Shown: positions 9,971 through 20,472 of the stretch, in pieces
Numbering within the stretch: the stretch's first letter is position 1
Layout of the letters: the number at the start of each line of letters is the position of its first letter
From: Gossypium raimondii
Lineage: Eukaryota; Streptophyta; Magnoliopsida; Malvales; Malvaceae
Reading direction: 5' to 3'
Assembly (NCBI RefSeq): GCF_025698545.1
Contig: NC_068570.1
Span: 52,595,924 to 52,659,923, forward strand
Length of the DNA stretch: 64,000 nucleotides
Made by a program: the position numbers and the translations under genes
The notes under the pieces: generated by a model
Told to the model about the DNA's origin: nothing
Database searches by the model: none
Seen by the model: the letters and a program-made list of their open reading frames with translations, nothing else

Positions 9971-10890
9971 ACTTTTGACAAAATCTTGCGAGTCAGATTC
10001 TTGGTGATGAATCTTGTGGATTCCACTTTCTTGATTTCAATTTCTTCTTGAGTAAACAATTAACTCCTTTGTTTGTTCTTTATTCTCATTATCAGACTCT
10101 ACACCTCTATACTCCTTTTCATTAACAACATTAACATTATTAATTTCTGTGTTAATCATAAATTCACCTTCCCCATTATTAGAATCTCTATGTTGTATAT
10201 TTCTAGTGTTTTCTTGATCAATTATAGAATCTTCCTTACTATAATTCCCTCCCTAAAGATTAGAATCAAAGTAAGATTGCGTTTCAACAAATGTGACATC
10301 CATGGTAACAATAATCTTCCTATCAATTGGATTGTAACATTTGCAACCCTTTTTATTAGAAGCATAGCTAACAAAGACGCATTTTTTTGCTCTAAGATCT
10401 AGTTTACCTTGGTTGTGAAGATGAACAACGACATTACACCCAAAAATTCGGAGGGATAAATCTATGATAAATTTAGAGTTAGGAAAGTTATCTTTAAAGA
10501 GACTGAAATGAGTTCTATAGTTTAGAGTTTTACTAGGCATTCTATTAATAAGATATTTAGCTGTTAATAAGGTTTCGCCCCAAAGATAATGTGGTACCTG
10601 ACTAGTGAACATCAAGGCTCTAGTTACTTCCAAAAGATGTCAGTTTTTTCTTTTTGCAACCCCATTTTGTTGTGGTGTATTTGTACAAGAGCTTTGTTGG
10701 ATTATACCATGTTTGGTTAAGAAAACACCTAATTAGTCACTAAAAAATTTCCCACCATTGTCACTCTGAAGTACTTTTATTCTCACATCAAATTGTGTTT
10801 TCACCATAGCATAAAAAAACTAAAACAAATTTTTAACTTCAGACTTATCTTTTAATAAAAACACCCAACAAATGAGAGTATGATCATCAA
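9971..10890 (-). pseudogene. Copia integrase, core to C-terminal part (broken)
   Basis: The minus-strand open piece at 10253-10633 begins in the integrase catalytic core near its last third and carries LWGETLLTAKYLINRMPSK, which is the conserved W-x-E/A-A-x-x-T-A-x-Y-L-I-N-R block of copia integrases. It is followed by a FGCNVVVHLHNQGK-type C-terminal segment. The core from about 10640 to 10890 is still alignable in pieces but has stops and frameshifts. It continues leftward into the RT region across the nested insertion. Confidence 0.85.
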
Positions 10891-11243
10891 TAAATGTGAC
10901 AAACCAACGTTTTCCTAAAAAAGTTGAGACTCGAATGTCCTAAAACATCACTATGAATTAATGAAAAATGTTTGGAAGCTTTACATTTTTGAGGTGGGAA
11001 GAATGACCGATGATGTTTAATCAATTCACAAAATTCACAGTGATATGAAGGACTTTTATTTTTAAATAAATCAGGTAACAAATATCTTAAATAGTAACAA
11101 TTAAGATGTCCAAGCCTATAATGCCAAATCATAACCTTATAAAAACTAGAAGCAGAATTTAAACATAAAATAGTTGTTGGTTGACTTAGATGGTCGTCGT
11201 CAAGAAAGTAAATTTTACCAGATTCTTTAGCATTGCCAATCAT
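10887..11243 (-). pseudogene. Copia GAG-pre-integrase and integrase start (fragment)
   Basis: 118 codons with the HHCC-type zinc binding pattern of gag-pre-integrase (WHYRLGHLN ... CEFCELIKHHRS). The sequence then enters the integrase core with HSDVLGHSS, where the family has SDVWGP; the first catalytic Asp is present. The frame ends soon after. Confidence 0.85.
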
Positions 11244-11261
11244 CCTCCCCGTGACTATATC

Positions 11262-11519
11262 TTAAAATTTACACATAGAGGAGCCAAATATAACATGACA
11301 ATTCGAGGACTGGGATAATTTATTGACCGATATGAGATTACAAGCTAAATTTGGCACATGTAAAACACTATGTAAAACCAATGAAGGCGAAATTTTAACA
11401 GTGCCTTTCCCGGCTATTGCCGAGAACGATGCTACTTTGATTTTTTTATTTCCTGCACAAGGTGTGTAAGTTGAAAAAAGAAGATGACTACTAGTCATGT
11501 GATCACTAGCTCCAGAATC
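11262..11519 (-). pseudogene. Copia protease region (broken)
   Basis: VDSGASDHMTSS marks the copia aspartic protease active site (D-S-G-A) on the minus strand at about 11484-11516. The codon two before VDSG, normally Trp, is TGA. The downstream part (VLHVPNLACNLISVNKLSQ) is the usual end of the copia protease domain. Confidence 0.85.
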
Positions 11520-11525
11520 AACAAT

Positions 11526-11810
11526 TCATGTGTTTGTTTTACAAGGCTTGGCACTGAAAAAAACAAAAAAATCAATACCTAATTGGGCAAAGGAGGAAGG
11601 ATTATTGGATGAGTTAGAAAGATAAGAATTCATCCGAAATTGTGGTGATTGAAAAAACTTGTGTAGATGCTCTAATTGTTCCTTAGTGAATGGAAACCCT
11701 TCTAGAAAACTTTGGCCCTCATAATTTTCATTAATTGTTTCAACGGTAAAACTTACTTCCTCTGTTTGATTGCTGGATCTCTTATCTCCAATGAAGGTTG
11801 TTTTAACCAT
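11526..11810 (-). pseudogene. Copia gag remnant (C-terminal part only)
   Basis: 94 codons start 34 bases after the LTR. The content looks like the low-complexity linker between Gag and protease (asparagine/serine rich). The UBN2-type gag core and CCHC knuckle that should come first are absent, so most of gag was deleted between the PBS and this point. Confidence 0.55.
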
Positions 11811-11829
11811 GATGCTACTAGAGATAATC

Positions 11830-11843
11830 TAGCTCAGATGCCA
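11830..11843 (-). other. Copia primer-binding site (tRNA-iMet type, mutated)
   Basis: On the minus strand TGGCATCTGAGC directly follows the LTR end CTTTCA. It differs by two bases from the initiator-Met PBS TGGTATCAGAGC. Confidence 0.8.
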
Positions 11844-12101
11844 TGAAAGTTTTCAAGAGAGCATTTAATAAAACTGTTCTATCTTTTATTAACTAAACAA
11901 CTGAATTTAAATAGAGAAAAGAGTCATAGCCTAATTGGGAAAATAATTCTCTTATTCTAATAAACTACTAAAAGATAAAATAAAATATTCCTAGAATATC
12001 TCAAACGATTTATTCTAAGATTTATCTATCTAAATAAGATTTATCTACCTAAATAACTTTAAAATATATCCCAAAATATATGGGTTTCACATATTTCAAC
12101 A
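11844..12101 (-). repeat. Copia 5' LTR
   Basis: Partner of 4072-4310. TG...CA ends and the TTTC flank outside it define the element border. Confidence 0.9.
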
Positions 12102-12748
12102 TTTCCCACAATCATGTGCCTACAAATCTATGCACCTTTCATTTCCATTTATTTGTTTATTATTTATGTTATTTAGCAAAATATAGTGGACAATCTCTGC
12201 TGTCAGCCGAGGGACCCTTATGCCATGACACTCACATTGAATCATTTCAATTTCATACCTGCAAAGGCAGACCAGTTATGGAGAAAGGGAGATTGTCTAG
12301 AAGGATCACACAGTGGCAGGCATCATGAGAAGCATTGCCAACTAGAGCATGCTTGTTGCAGCATCAGTCCTGCTAGTGGAGACAAAAGAAAAAAAGGAAG
12401 CATCCAAATAATTATCAATAATTCCAGTATGGAACAGTTCTAACAATCAAACCAATAAACTATTCTTCTCGCAAAAGAATATGCATGACTTGCTACACTA
12501 CCAAAATCAATACAATTTTGCCTTACCTATATTGGCCATTTCCATAAAAGGCATGTAATGCGGGTCTAGATAGTGAAAACGTGTTGGCTCTTCGATTGTG
12601 CAGGGCCAAGAAAACTATTCAGGTCAGGCTGAGCCAAACCACTAACAGATATAAAAACATACAGGTGGCAGAGACAATCCGCTTTTCAATCATCATTCAG
12701 AAAGATTATTCTTGCAATCAGCTGCAATACCATAAAAGAAATAAAAGA

Positions 12749-12783
<35 letters not shown>

Positions 12784-14942
12784 CAACAATTGCTAAGATT
12801 AACGGCATGCTTCAAACAGAACAACAAATTCACGAAGTGGAGAAAATATAAAACTTAACAAAAGATGTGGAACACTTACATGGTGTATGTTTGTCAAATT
12901 TCACCTGAAACTGCCTGGGATGAAACTGGTGGCACCATATAGAACATGATAACCCAACTTTCGATGGTTTATCACTGATGCTGAAGATTAGTATCCCCAT
13001 CTTTTGACCTGCAACATTTTCAACCAGAAAAATTGAATCCCACCAGGATAAATGGATACATACCTGTAGCGGACACTCACACCAAGTCCAAGTAACATAG
13101 GCTCAATGAACTTCAACCCGTTATACATCCTGAGAGCAACGAATCTGTGTGTATCATGCATCTTAATCACCATCTCTGTAGTGGATAAACTGTCACCTAG
13201 GATAAAAGCCCCAGAATGCAAAGGAAAACCAATGATTTATCAAACTTATCCAGTATGGACTTATTATGATACTTGAGGGTTATGAACTATCACTATGTTC
13301 CATGCTCAAAGTGCACATAGTGAAAATTGCTACTAGTATTACATTTTAGCAAGCCAAATCAAAGTAAACGGGATTTTATACTGATCTTCAATTTCTCAAC
13401 AAGGGAAATCAACACACAGTTAAGGCACAATAAAAGGGAGAGAGGAAAAGAAATCTAATTACTAATTTCAGTAACATGGTGTTATGATCATGGGTTATGG
13501 ATCAAATCACCAAACGATTCACAATAAAACCTACCATCGTAGATATTTCTCATGACGGACCTTTGTTCAATAATACATGGAACAGAGCTCCTAACTTTAG
13601 ACTCATCAGAAGGAGAGAATCTTAAACCTCTATAAATTGAAATAATTTCTGTCTAATTGTCCCCTTAAATGAAGGTTACATGGGATTTTAATCTGGTAGA
13701 ATAAGAAACTACAATTAAGGAAAGTAAAATTAAGTTCTAATTGCATAAAATACTTGCCAAACAAATTTTCTAATTAGGAATATTATTAGAAAAACAGAAT
13801 GATTTGTCTTCTTGCCATCTTTGGCTTCATGTGTTGCCCACAAAGGCATCATGACACATGGATTTCGATGGCAGATGGAAGACTGCCGCCTCTTTTCAAA
13901 TTAGTCACACAATAAGCATCCAATTGACTCAAATGGTCTGCATACATTATCAACTATCATCCTTAAAACCATCACTTTTATGTCATCAATATAATATAAC
14001 TGATTTACAGAACATCACTAAATGAAATTGCCGCTACATTCTAATAGGCTAAAACACACCAGGCGTAAAATTCCAGTGTCAATTAATTGTGATACTTGAG
14101 AGAAAATCCAAACTACAAATTGGTTAAGAGTAAATTAGCTAACTAAAAGATCAGGGGAAGACAAAGAACACTCAGCAATTCAAAGATTAATGAAGAGAAG
14201 AAAATAGTCGAACTGAAAATTAAGCAAATGCAAAAACTTTGACAAGATGCTTGCTGAACCTCAAATGACCTTTCCTGCTACCAAAAAAAGTAAACTAGAT
14301 CTGTATGGCACCCTGCAAAATATGGGAGAAATGGTGCTACCATGTAGTTTTTCACCTCATTTATTTTACAAATGAATAGGATGTTGTCTGGTTTTAAAAG
14401 AAAACTGTCAATATGACACAATGAGCTACAAAATACAACTTAGAACTTACACATCGGAATAAAATAAACACAACTGTCGAAATGAGCTGTAAGCAAAAAA
14501 AAAAGAGAGAGAGAGAAAAAAGGGAAAGACTATAAACAAAAACTTTCACAGGAAAATACTCCAAACGAGAAGGCAACAGCAAAGTAAATTTAATTACTTT
14601 CAATATGATAGGAGAGTTGAAGAATGCTTTAATGAAATCTCACATTGCAGACTACCATATGGAAGTTCACATCCTTGTATTTTGATCTACATTCCATTGT
14701 CTATTTCCTGAAGGGAATTAAAATGACTTGTCAAAAGCCATCCAAGAATATGTTCTTCAGTATCTACTTCAGATTATCACTCATTTTCAAATAGCATTCA
14801 TTCCACTTGCATGTAGAAATTGAAAGAGAGCCAACTACAATATGATCATCTTCATGGTACACTTTTAATTGGTTATCACTTTTGTTATTGTAGTATCTGG
14901 TGGTTCTATTTACTCTGAAGAGCGGCTTTAACTAATCAGCAA
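12102..14942. other. 3' flank of the FRS10-like gene, no clear gene
   Basis: No long ORF and no recognised domain. Composition is less AT-rich than the intergenic DNA to the right of 17800. On the minus strand a piece at 13062-13200 looks exon-like (see findings). An (AAT)n microsatellite lies at 12750-12780 and a short GA-run near 14500. It may include a spliced 3' untranslated region of the neighbouring gene; that is inference. Confidence 0.4.
12750..12789. repeat. (AAT)n microsatellite with a CAA tail
   Basis: About ten AAT/TAA units followed by three CAA units. Confidence 0.95.
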
Positions 14943-17205
14943 CTAATCAGTTGGTGTAAGCGTAAAATCCATGGGTGCTCCATCATTTTCAGGCATATCT
15001 CTAACCTCATTGAGAAGTCTTGTAAGTTCCTTTGTCAGCTCCCTACGAATATAATCAGAGCGCTCTTTTGTAATTGATGATTCTGCAAATAAAGTTTCAG
15101 TTAAGGACTGGAACTCTTGAAACCATTCATCATCTTTATCATGAACAGAATGATCATCATAAAACATCAAAGAGCTTTCTCTTCGCCATCTACTTAGAAA
15201 GTACTTTTCAGGAAGTTGAAAGTAGTTCTTATCTATAAATACACGAAGAGCATGTCTGCACAATATCCCAGAAGACTCAAACTCCTTACATGAACAGTGA
15301 ATCTGTTCATCTTCTGGAATCCATATAACAAGACTTTCCCCATCAATCTTTCTGAAATGACGCACAAGATATGATCCATTGGCCATTTCAGATGCAGCAT
15401 ACTGCATGCTTACTATTAATTCCTGTTGTAGAGCATTGAATGCAAAGGGTGTAAGAATTTTCCGTGAATGCTCTTCAATGGGTAAGCATGTTTTCATATG
15501 CAGATACTGGCACTGCATCTCTTGATGTCGCTCATTTTGTAAATTGGCTGCAATACCAACCTGAAAACCAATCATAATAATAACCAACATATCAAAAACA
15601 GAAAAGAAAAAAGCAAGTTGAGGGATTACAATACAGCATTTGTAATTAACATACCTGCTCAAAAAATCCACGTAAACATGATTGAGCACCGAAGATCCCT
15701 TTCAAGAAAGCATCTACAGACTTTGAATAGGCTGTTGTTGCCATTCGAGCAAGAAAATGAACTCTCACATATGACAGCACCCAAGATGTACGAAGAGAGT
15801 AGAGTAAAGTGATATGTTTATCTGAGCCAAGTCCAAATATGGAAACCATTTGATTCCATCGTAGCTCAAAATCCTCTGTACTCTCCAGACGATACAATGC
15901 ATCAAATTCTGATTTAAAGTCTGCATATTGAGATCCAAGCTGAAGAGAGAACCAGCTAGATACCTTTGGAAGTATGTTCCATATAGATGTAACATGTTTA
16001 GTACTCGGTAATTCACTTGTTATAGCATCTCTAAGTCGTGGATCAAGATCACTTAAAATTGTCTGTGGACATCTCCCTTTCATGAAGCGGATAAGCGTCT
16101 ACACCAAAAGGGCAAAGGAAAAATTGTAAACAAATAAGATACATCAAAACCTACTTAAAATACACAAAAGATTAAAGCAGTAAACCTGTATAGCCCATGC
16201 AAAGGAGCGCAGTGTTTCATCCTGCAATAAAACGCAACCAAAGAAAATTGGTTGACCATTGTTGTCAATTCCAAACCATGCCCCAAAAAGCATATCATAT
16301 GTGATTGATCTGTAAGTGGTGTCAAAATAAACAACATCACCAAACAAGGCATATGAATTAACAGCGACACCATATGACCAAGCAATGTTCTCAACCTTAT
16401 CATTCTGATCTACTGTAAAATCATAAACAAAATCTTGATCAGCCTCTTTTGTTGCTTTACATGCCTCAAGAAGTTCCATTGTATCATTTTCTCTTTTCTC
16501 ATTGAGCAAAGCATCATTTTCTTGAACCACTTTCTTCCGGTTTTGAACAAAATTCCTAACATCTCTCTCCAAAAAAGGCAATTGCCCACCTTGAATGCCT
16601 TTTTCCAACTCCAAAACCTTCACTATACGATGTATAGGAAACCCAGCTTTTGAAAGTAGTAAAATTCTCTCTTGATCTGCCTCATTAATCTTCCTATATG
16701 CAGGCAAGAGACGGACCTGGTCATCCTCTAAAAGCTCGTGATTATGAACATTGCTAAACTGTACAACAAACCATTGAGAAACCCCATCTATTACTTCCTT
16801 GGACAAGTACATCTTAGCATCACACCCACACCGTACAGACTTCCTATCTCTATGGTGTTCTCCAGAAAGCTTTTTCCTTGCCGGTGCAAACCCGGAACGA
16901 TAGCAAACAAAATCACGCTTATAAATCCCCAATTGGGGGCTCAATCTGGACCTCTCTTTCCTAATGGAAAACCCATTTTTCCTAGCAAAATTTCCATAAT
17001 ACTCGAAAGCATCATCGTCGGTCTTAAACACCATTCCAACATAAGGAGCAACCATGTCTTGGGACTGAAGTGATTCAGTTTTTACAATCTGGGATACTAT
17101 GGATGTCTCTTCAGCATCTCCTTCATATATTACATAACATTTCCAGTCACCACATGGGCATTGCTGCCTTCTTAGCCACATGTTTTTCGATGCAACGGAT
17201 GCCAT
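14943..17205 (-). CDS. FRS10: FAR1-RELATED SEQUENCE 10-like protein
   Basis: Three exons join in frame: 17205-16186, 16098-15655 and 15560-14943, all with GT-AG introns, giving 693 residues. The start MASVASKNMWLRRQQCPCGD matches the N-terminal pattern of FRS10. Domains: FAR1 DNA-binding zinc domain at residues 68-158 (Cys101, Cys126, HNH at 154-156); a MULE-type transposase core with the first acidic residue in VVYFDTTY and the second in TILSDLDPRL; and a SWIM zinc finger CSCKEF...CRHALRV near 575-595. The family (FHY3/FAR1) are transcription factors derived from Mutator transposase that act in the nucleus in light signalling. No frameshift or stop is seen, and the length fits FRS10. FRS11 is the closest alternative, but the N-terminus favours FRS10. 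Confidence 0.93.
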
Positions 17206-17822
17206 TGTATATAATCAATTTGAAATATATATGCAAGTACAATCAATGTCACTGCAATCCTAGACTCCCCCAAAACCTGACAGCATAAACCCTTTAAGAA
17301 ACAAGAATTAAAACGGATTCCTTTTTCAAGAAAAAGAACACAAAAACAACTAAATTAAGAAGCTACCCATTGGAGCTACGATATATAGCTTACTAGCTGG
17401 AAAAATTTAAGAGTGAAAGTAAGGGAAAAAAAACAAGAGAAACTAGAAATAATAAAATGTTAAAGACCAGTACTTCAACAAAAAGAAACTTACATAACAA
17501 AATGGCTAAAGCAGTGAAGATCAACGGACACTAAAACAATCGTAAAGTGCTTTAAGCCTTCTTGTGCTTGTGCTTGCTCTTCTGCGTCCCCAGCTCGCGG
17601 TCTACCTTTTTTCTTTTCCTTTTCCCTCGTATTATGAAAAAGTCCTCGCAGATTACCGGAAAAAAAATCCACCATTAAGCCAACATGGACATTGTTCTTG
17701 GGCCGACATGGTTCGACCGTGTTGTCAATGCTATAAAGATGTCTTCAAGCCCAGAAAAGGGTTCTAATATTTTAAGATTACAATATTTTATATCAAAATA
17801 TATTTTTAAATTATCTATAAAT
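17206..17822 (-). other. Upstream region of the FRS10-like gene
   Basis: Contains the probable 5' untranslated region and promoter. A 61-codon minus-strand ORF (17675-17490) with a basic KEKKKGRPRAG stretch could be an upstream ORF or chance; there is no splice evidence joining it to the main CDS. No clear TATA box was identified. Confidence 0.35.
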
Positions 17823-18447
17823 TGTGGACCTGACCTGGCCCGAAGGCCCATCCGAAAAGTGAAAGGGTCTAGGTAAAAATGTAGGTCCAAAAATTAGATT
17901 TGGATAAAACAAAATAAGACCCATTTAGAAGATAGGTCAAACCTCAAGTAAAGTGTTTTTCTGCCTAGGCCCGACCCAAATTTGCAAAAAAGAAACTGTT
18001 TTTTTTCTTTTTTTTTCTTTTTTTGCTGCTATTTTCTTATTGTTTTCTCACTATTTTATTACAATTTCATTATTATATTGCTACTATTTTATTGTTATTA
18101 TTTAGATATTTTATAATTGTTATTTTATTATTAATTTTATTATTATTTTAGAGGCGTTTGCTTGTTAAGTTTCACTTATATTAGTGTTATTTAAGTATAC
18201 ATATTTTTTAATTTATTTCAAGTTGTTGGGAAGTTTTAGTATTTTTGATGCATTATATTTTTTTAGAGAAATTATATAAAAAATTCATATAATTTTTTTT
18301 TAATACAGTTGAGTCGGACATGAATTTTAACATTTTTATTCAGGTCAAGTTTGGATAAAATTTTAAAATTTTTTTTTGCGAAATTTGGGCTTAAGATTTT
18401 GGTTAGATCTTATTCAAACTCGACCCAACCCATAGACACTTCTAATA
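17823..18447. mobile_element. hAT-like non-autonomous repeat, copy 1 (decayed)
   Basis: Begins with a GACCTGGCCCGAAGGCCC-type end and finishes with an inverted CGACCCAACCCATAGACA end. The interior is AT-rich and shares a long segment with 45254-45793 (TTTGCTTGTTAAGTT and neighbouring bases). No clear target duplication remains. It is related in layout to the fresh copy at 51089-51532. Confidence 0.6.
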
Positions 18448-19263
18448 AAATTATGTATTCATTTAGCTATTACAACACCTCGAAATATCAATTTTAATTT
18501 CATATTGGTTAATACTTAAAATAATATAAATTAAAGAACATCTTTATAATTCTACAACACCAATGTATAATCCATTATTGAAATCAATGGATAAAAAGGA
18601 AATAATGAAGGTTTGTGTTGCACTATGAACATTAAAATTTAGCTAAAATGGCATAATGAAATAATTATGATGTTTGCTCATAATTAAAATTGTCACCTAA
18701 TCAAAAGTGATGCATTTTAATCTGCTATATAAATAATCAATTATTTTAATTTATTTTGTATCATATCCTTGTAAAAATAAATTTTAATTTACAATTAATT
18801 GATTTTAATATTTATAAACTTGTAATACTATAAAATTTAAAAATTAATCATATCAATTTTAGGTCCCAAGCCGCTTAATTTTTGGGCATGTGTTATATTT
18901 ATTCTTTTGACACATGACAACATAATTCATGTGTATATCCAATTTTTAAATTAATAGAAAATGATATTTTAAAATTATAATCTATTTTTAAATTAATAGA
19001 AGATAATATTAAACTTATAAAACTATTTTTTCACGCTTGGGATGTCAACCATTAATTATAAACATACTTATCTTATAATTATTTTAAATAATTATTATAT
19101 TTTAATATTTATGTAAATAAATTTAGAAATATATTCAAATGAAATACAATAAAATGAGAAATCAAAACCTAAAATAATTATATAATTTGTCAAATCCTTT
19201 AAATATTTTTAACGGATCCCTAAAATAAATGATTTAAATAAAACAAATAAACTTTCAAGTGAT

Positions 19264-19302
<39 letters not shown>

Positions 19303-19349
19303 CAACTTCAAAAAAATCTACACAACGCGAATAAATAGCTAGTCCAAAT

Positions 19350-19391
<42 letters not shown>

Positions 19392-20472
19392 AATTAGCTG
19401 ATTATAAATTTATATAAATTTTGAAAATTATCAAAAAATATTAAAAATTATGTTCAACCGGTATGAAAATTACGTTTTAAAATACTGTTTTTTAACAAAT
19501 TTCTTTTATCATACTATTTTAAAAATTCCAAAATTGTGTTTTTTTAAAGGTTAAAAGTACAAACTCATCGTTATACTAAAATAAATATTGAAATTTGTCA
19601 TTATGCTTTATTTTTATTGATATTTTCTGTTGTTGTTTTTAAAATATGTTGTTTTTAAAATATGAGTAAATTTGACACTTAATTTTTATGTTAAATTTTA
19701 TCACTAAACTTTAAATTTATTAATTTTGCCACCAATTTTTATTTTTAATTAAATTCTATCACTCTATATTGATTTTGAAGATTTGAAAATAAATTTTAAT
19801 AATAAAACTTCTTGCAAATATTTTATTTCAATAGTTAATAATAAGTTAATTTATAAAATATTAAAAATTTAATAAATTAGCTTAGAAAATTTAAATTAAT
19901 GAAACAAATACTTGAAAATATATATATATAAAGTAGATTTATTTATTTTGACATTGTTGTTAAATATTAAGATAATTACAAAAGAAGAAATTTATTAAAT
20001 TCTTTTCAAGTTATTTTAAATTAAAACTGAGTAGAAAATTTCAATAAAAAATCAAACTTTAAAGACAAATTTCAATATAATTATTAATTAAAGTGAAATA
20101 TAATGGCAATTTCAATTTCACCTAAAATATAATGACAATTTTATACATAAAATGTACTTTAAAATTTAGTAGTAAACTTTTTTAAAATTATAATATATTT
20201 TATTAATATATACAATCAACTAATAAAATATATAATTAATAGATAATAATTAACTTATCACTGTAATTCAATTTACACCTAAATTAATTTTCAATTAAAA
20301 TAATTTCAAATACAATTTATTAGTCCGACAATCAAATTTTCTATTCATATAGTAAATAACAAAGTTAGCAATTCCACTATCTTTTATCCGAAATATAACT
20401 AGTAATTTATACTCTATCATCCCCTAAATATAAAAATCTCACCTTTATACCTGAAGACTAGAACACCTACCT
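18448..20472. other. AT-rich intergenic DNA
   Basis: Very AT-rich with two (TA)n runs (19267-19299 and 19358-19388) and no ORF worth calling. Nothing else recognised. Confidence 0.8.
19267..19388. repeat. Two (TA)n microsatellites
   Basis: About 15 TA units at 19267-19299 and again at 19358-19388, separated by about 60 bases of unique sequence. Confidence 0.95.

Larger units (their letters stand above)
4072..12101 (-). mobile_element. Ty1/copia LTR retrotransposon, split by a nested element
   Basis: Flanked by two short similar LTRs (4072-4310 and 11844-12101) that start TGTTGAAAT and end CTTTCA on the minus strand. A PBS-like site abuts the right LTR and a polypurine tract abuts the left one, so the element reads right to left. 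Order on the minus strand: gag remnant, protease, GAG-pre-integrase, integrase, RT, RNase H, which is the copia order. A shared TTTC flanks both ends (4068-4071 and 12102-12105), a 4-5 bp target duplication. Without the insert at 6009-9965 it is about 4.1 kb, shorter than usual because most of gag is missing. Confidence 0.9.

Noticed and set aside
10073..10402. 109-codon Ile-rich plus ORF
   Set aside because: Antisense of the copia integrase end.
16435..17073. Plus-strand ORFs overlapping the FRS10-like exon 1
   Set aside because: Antisense shadows; the minus frame has the conserved domains and splice sites.
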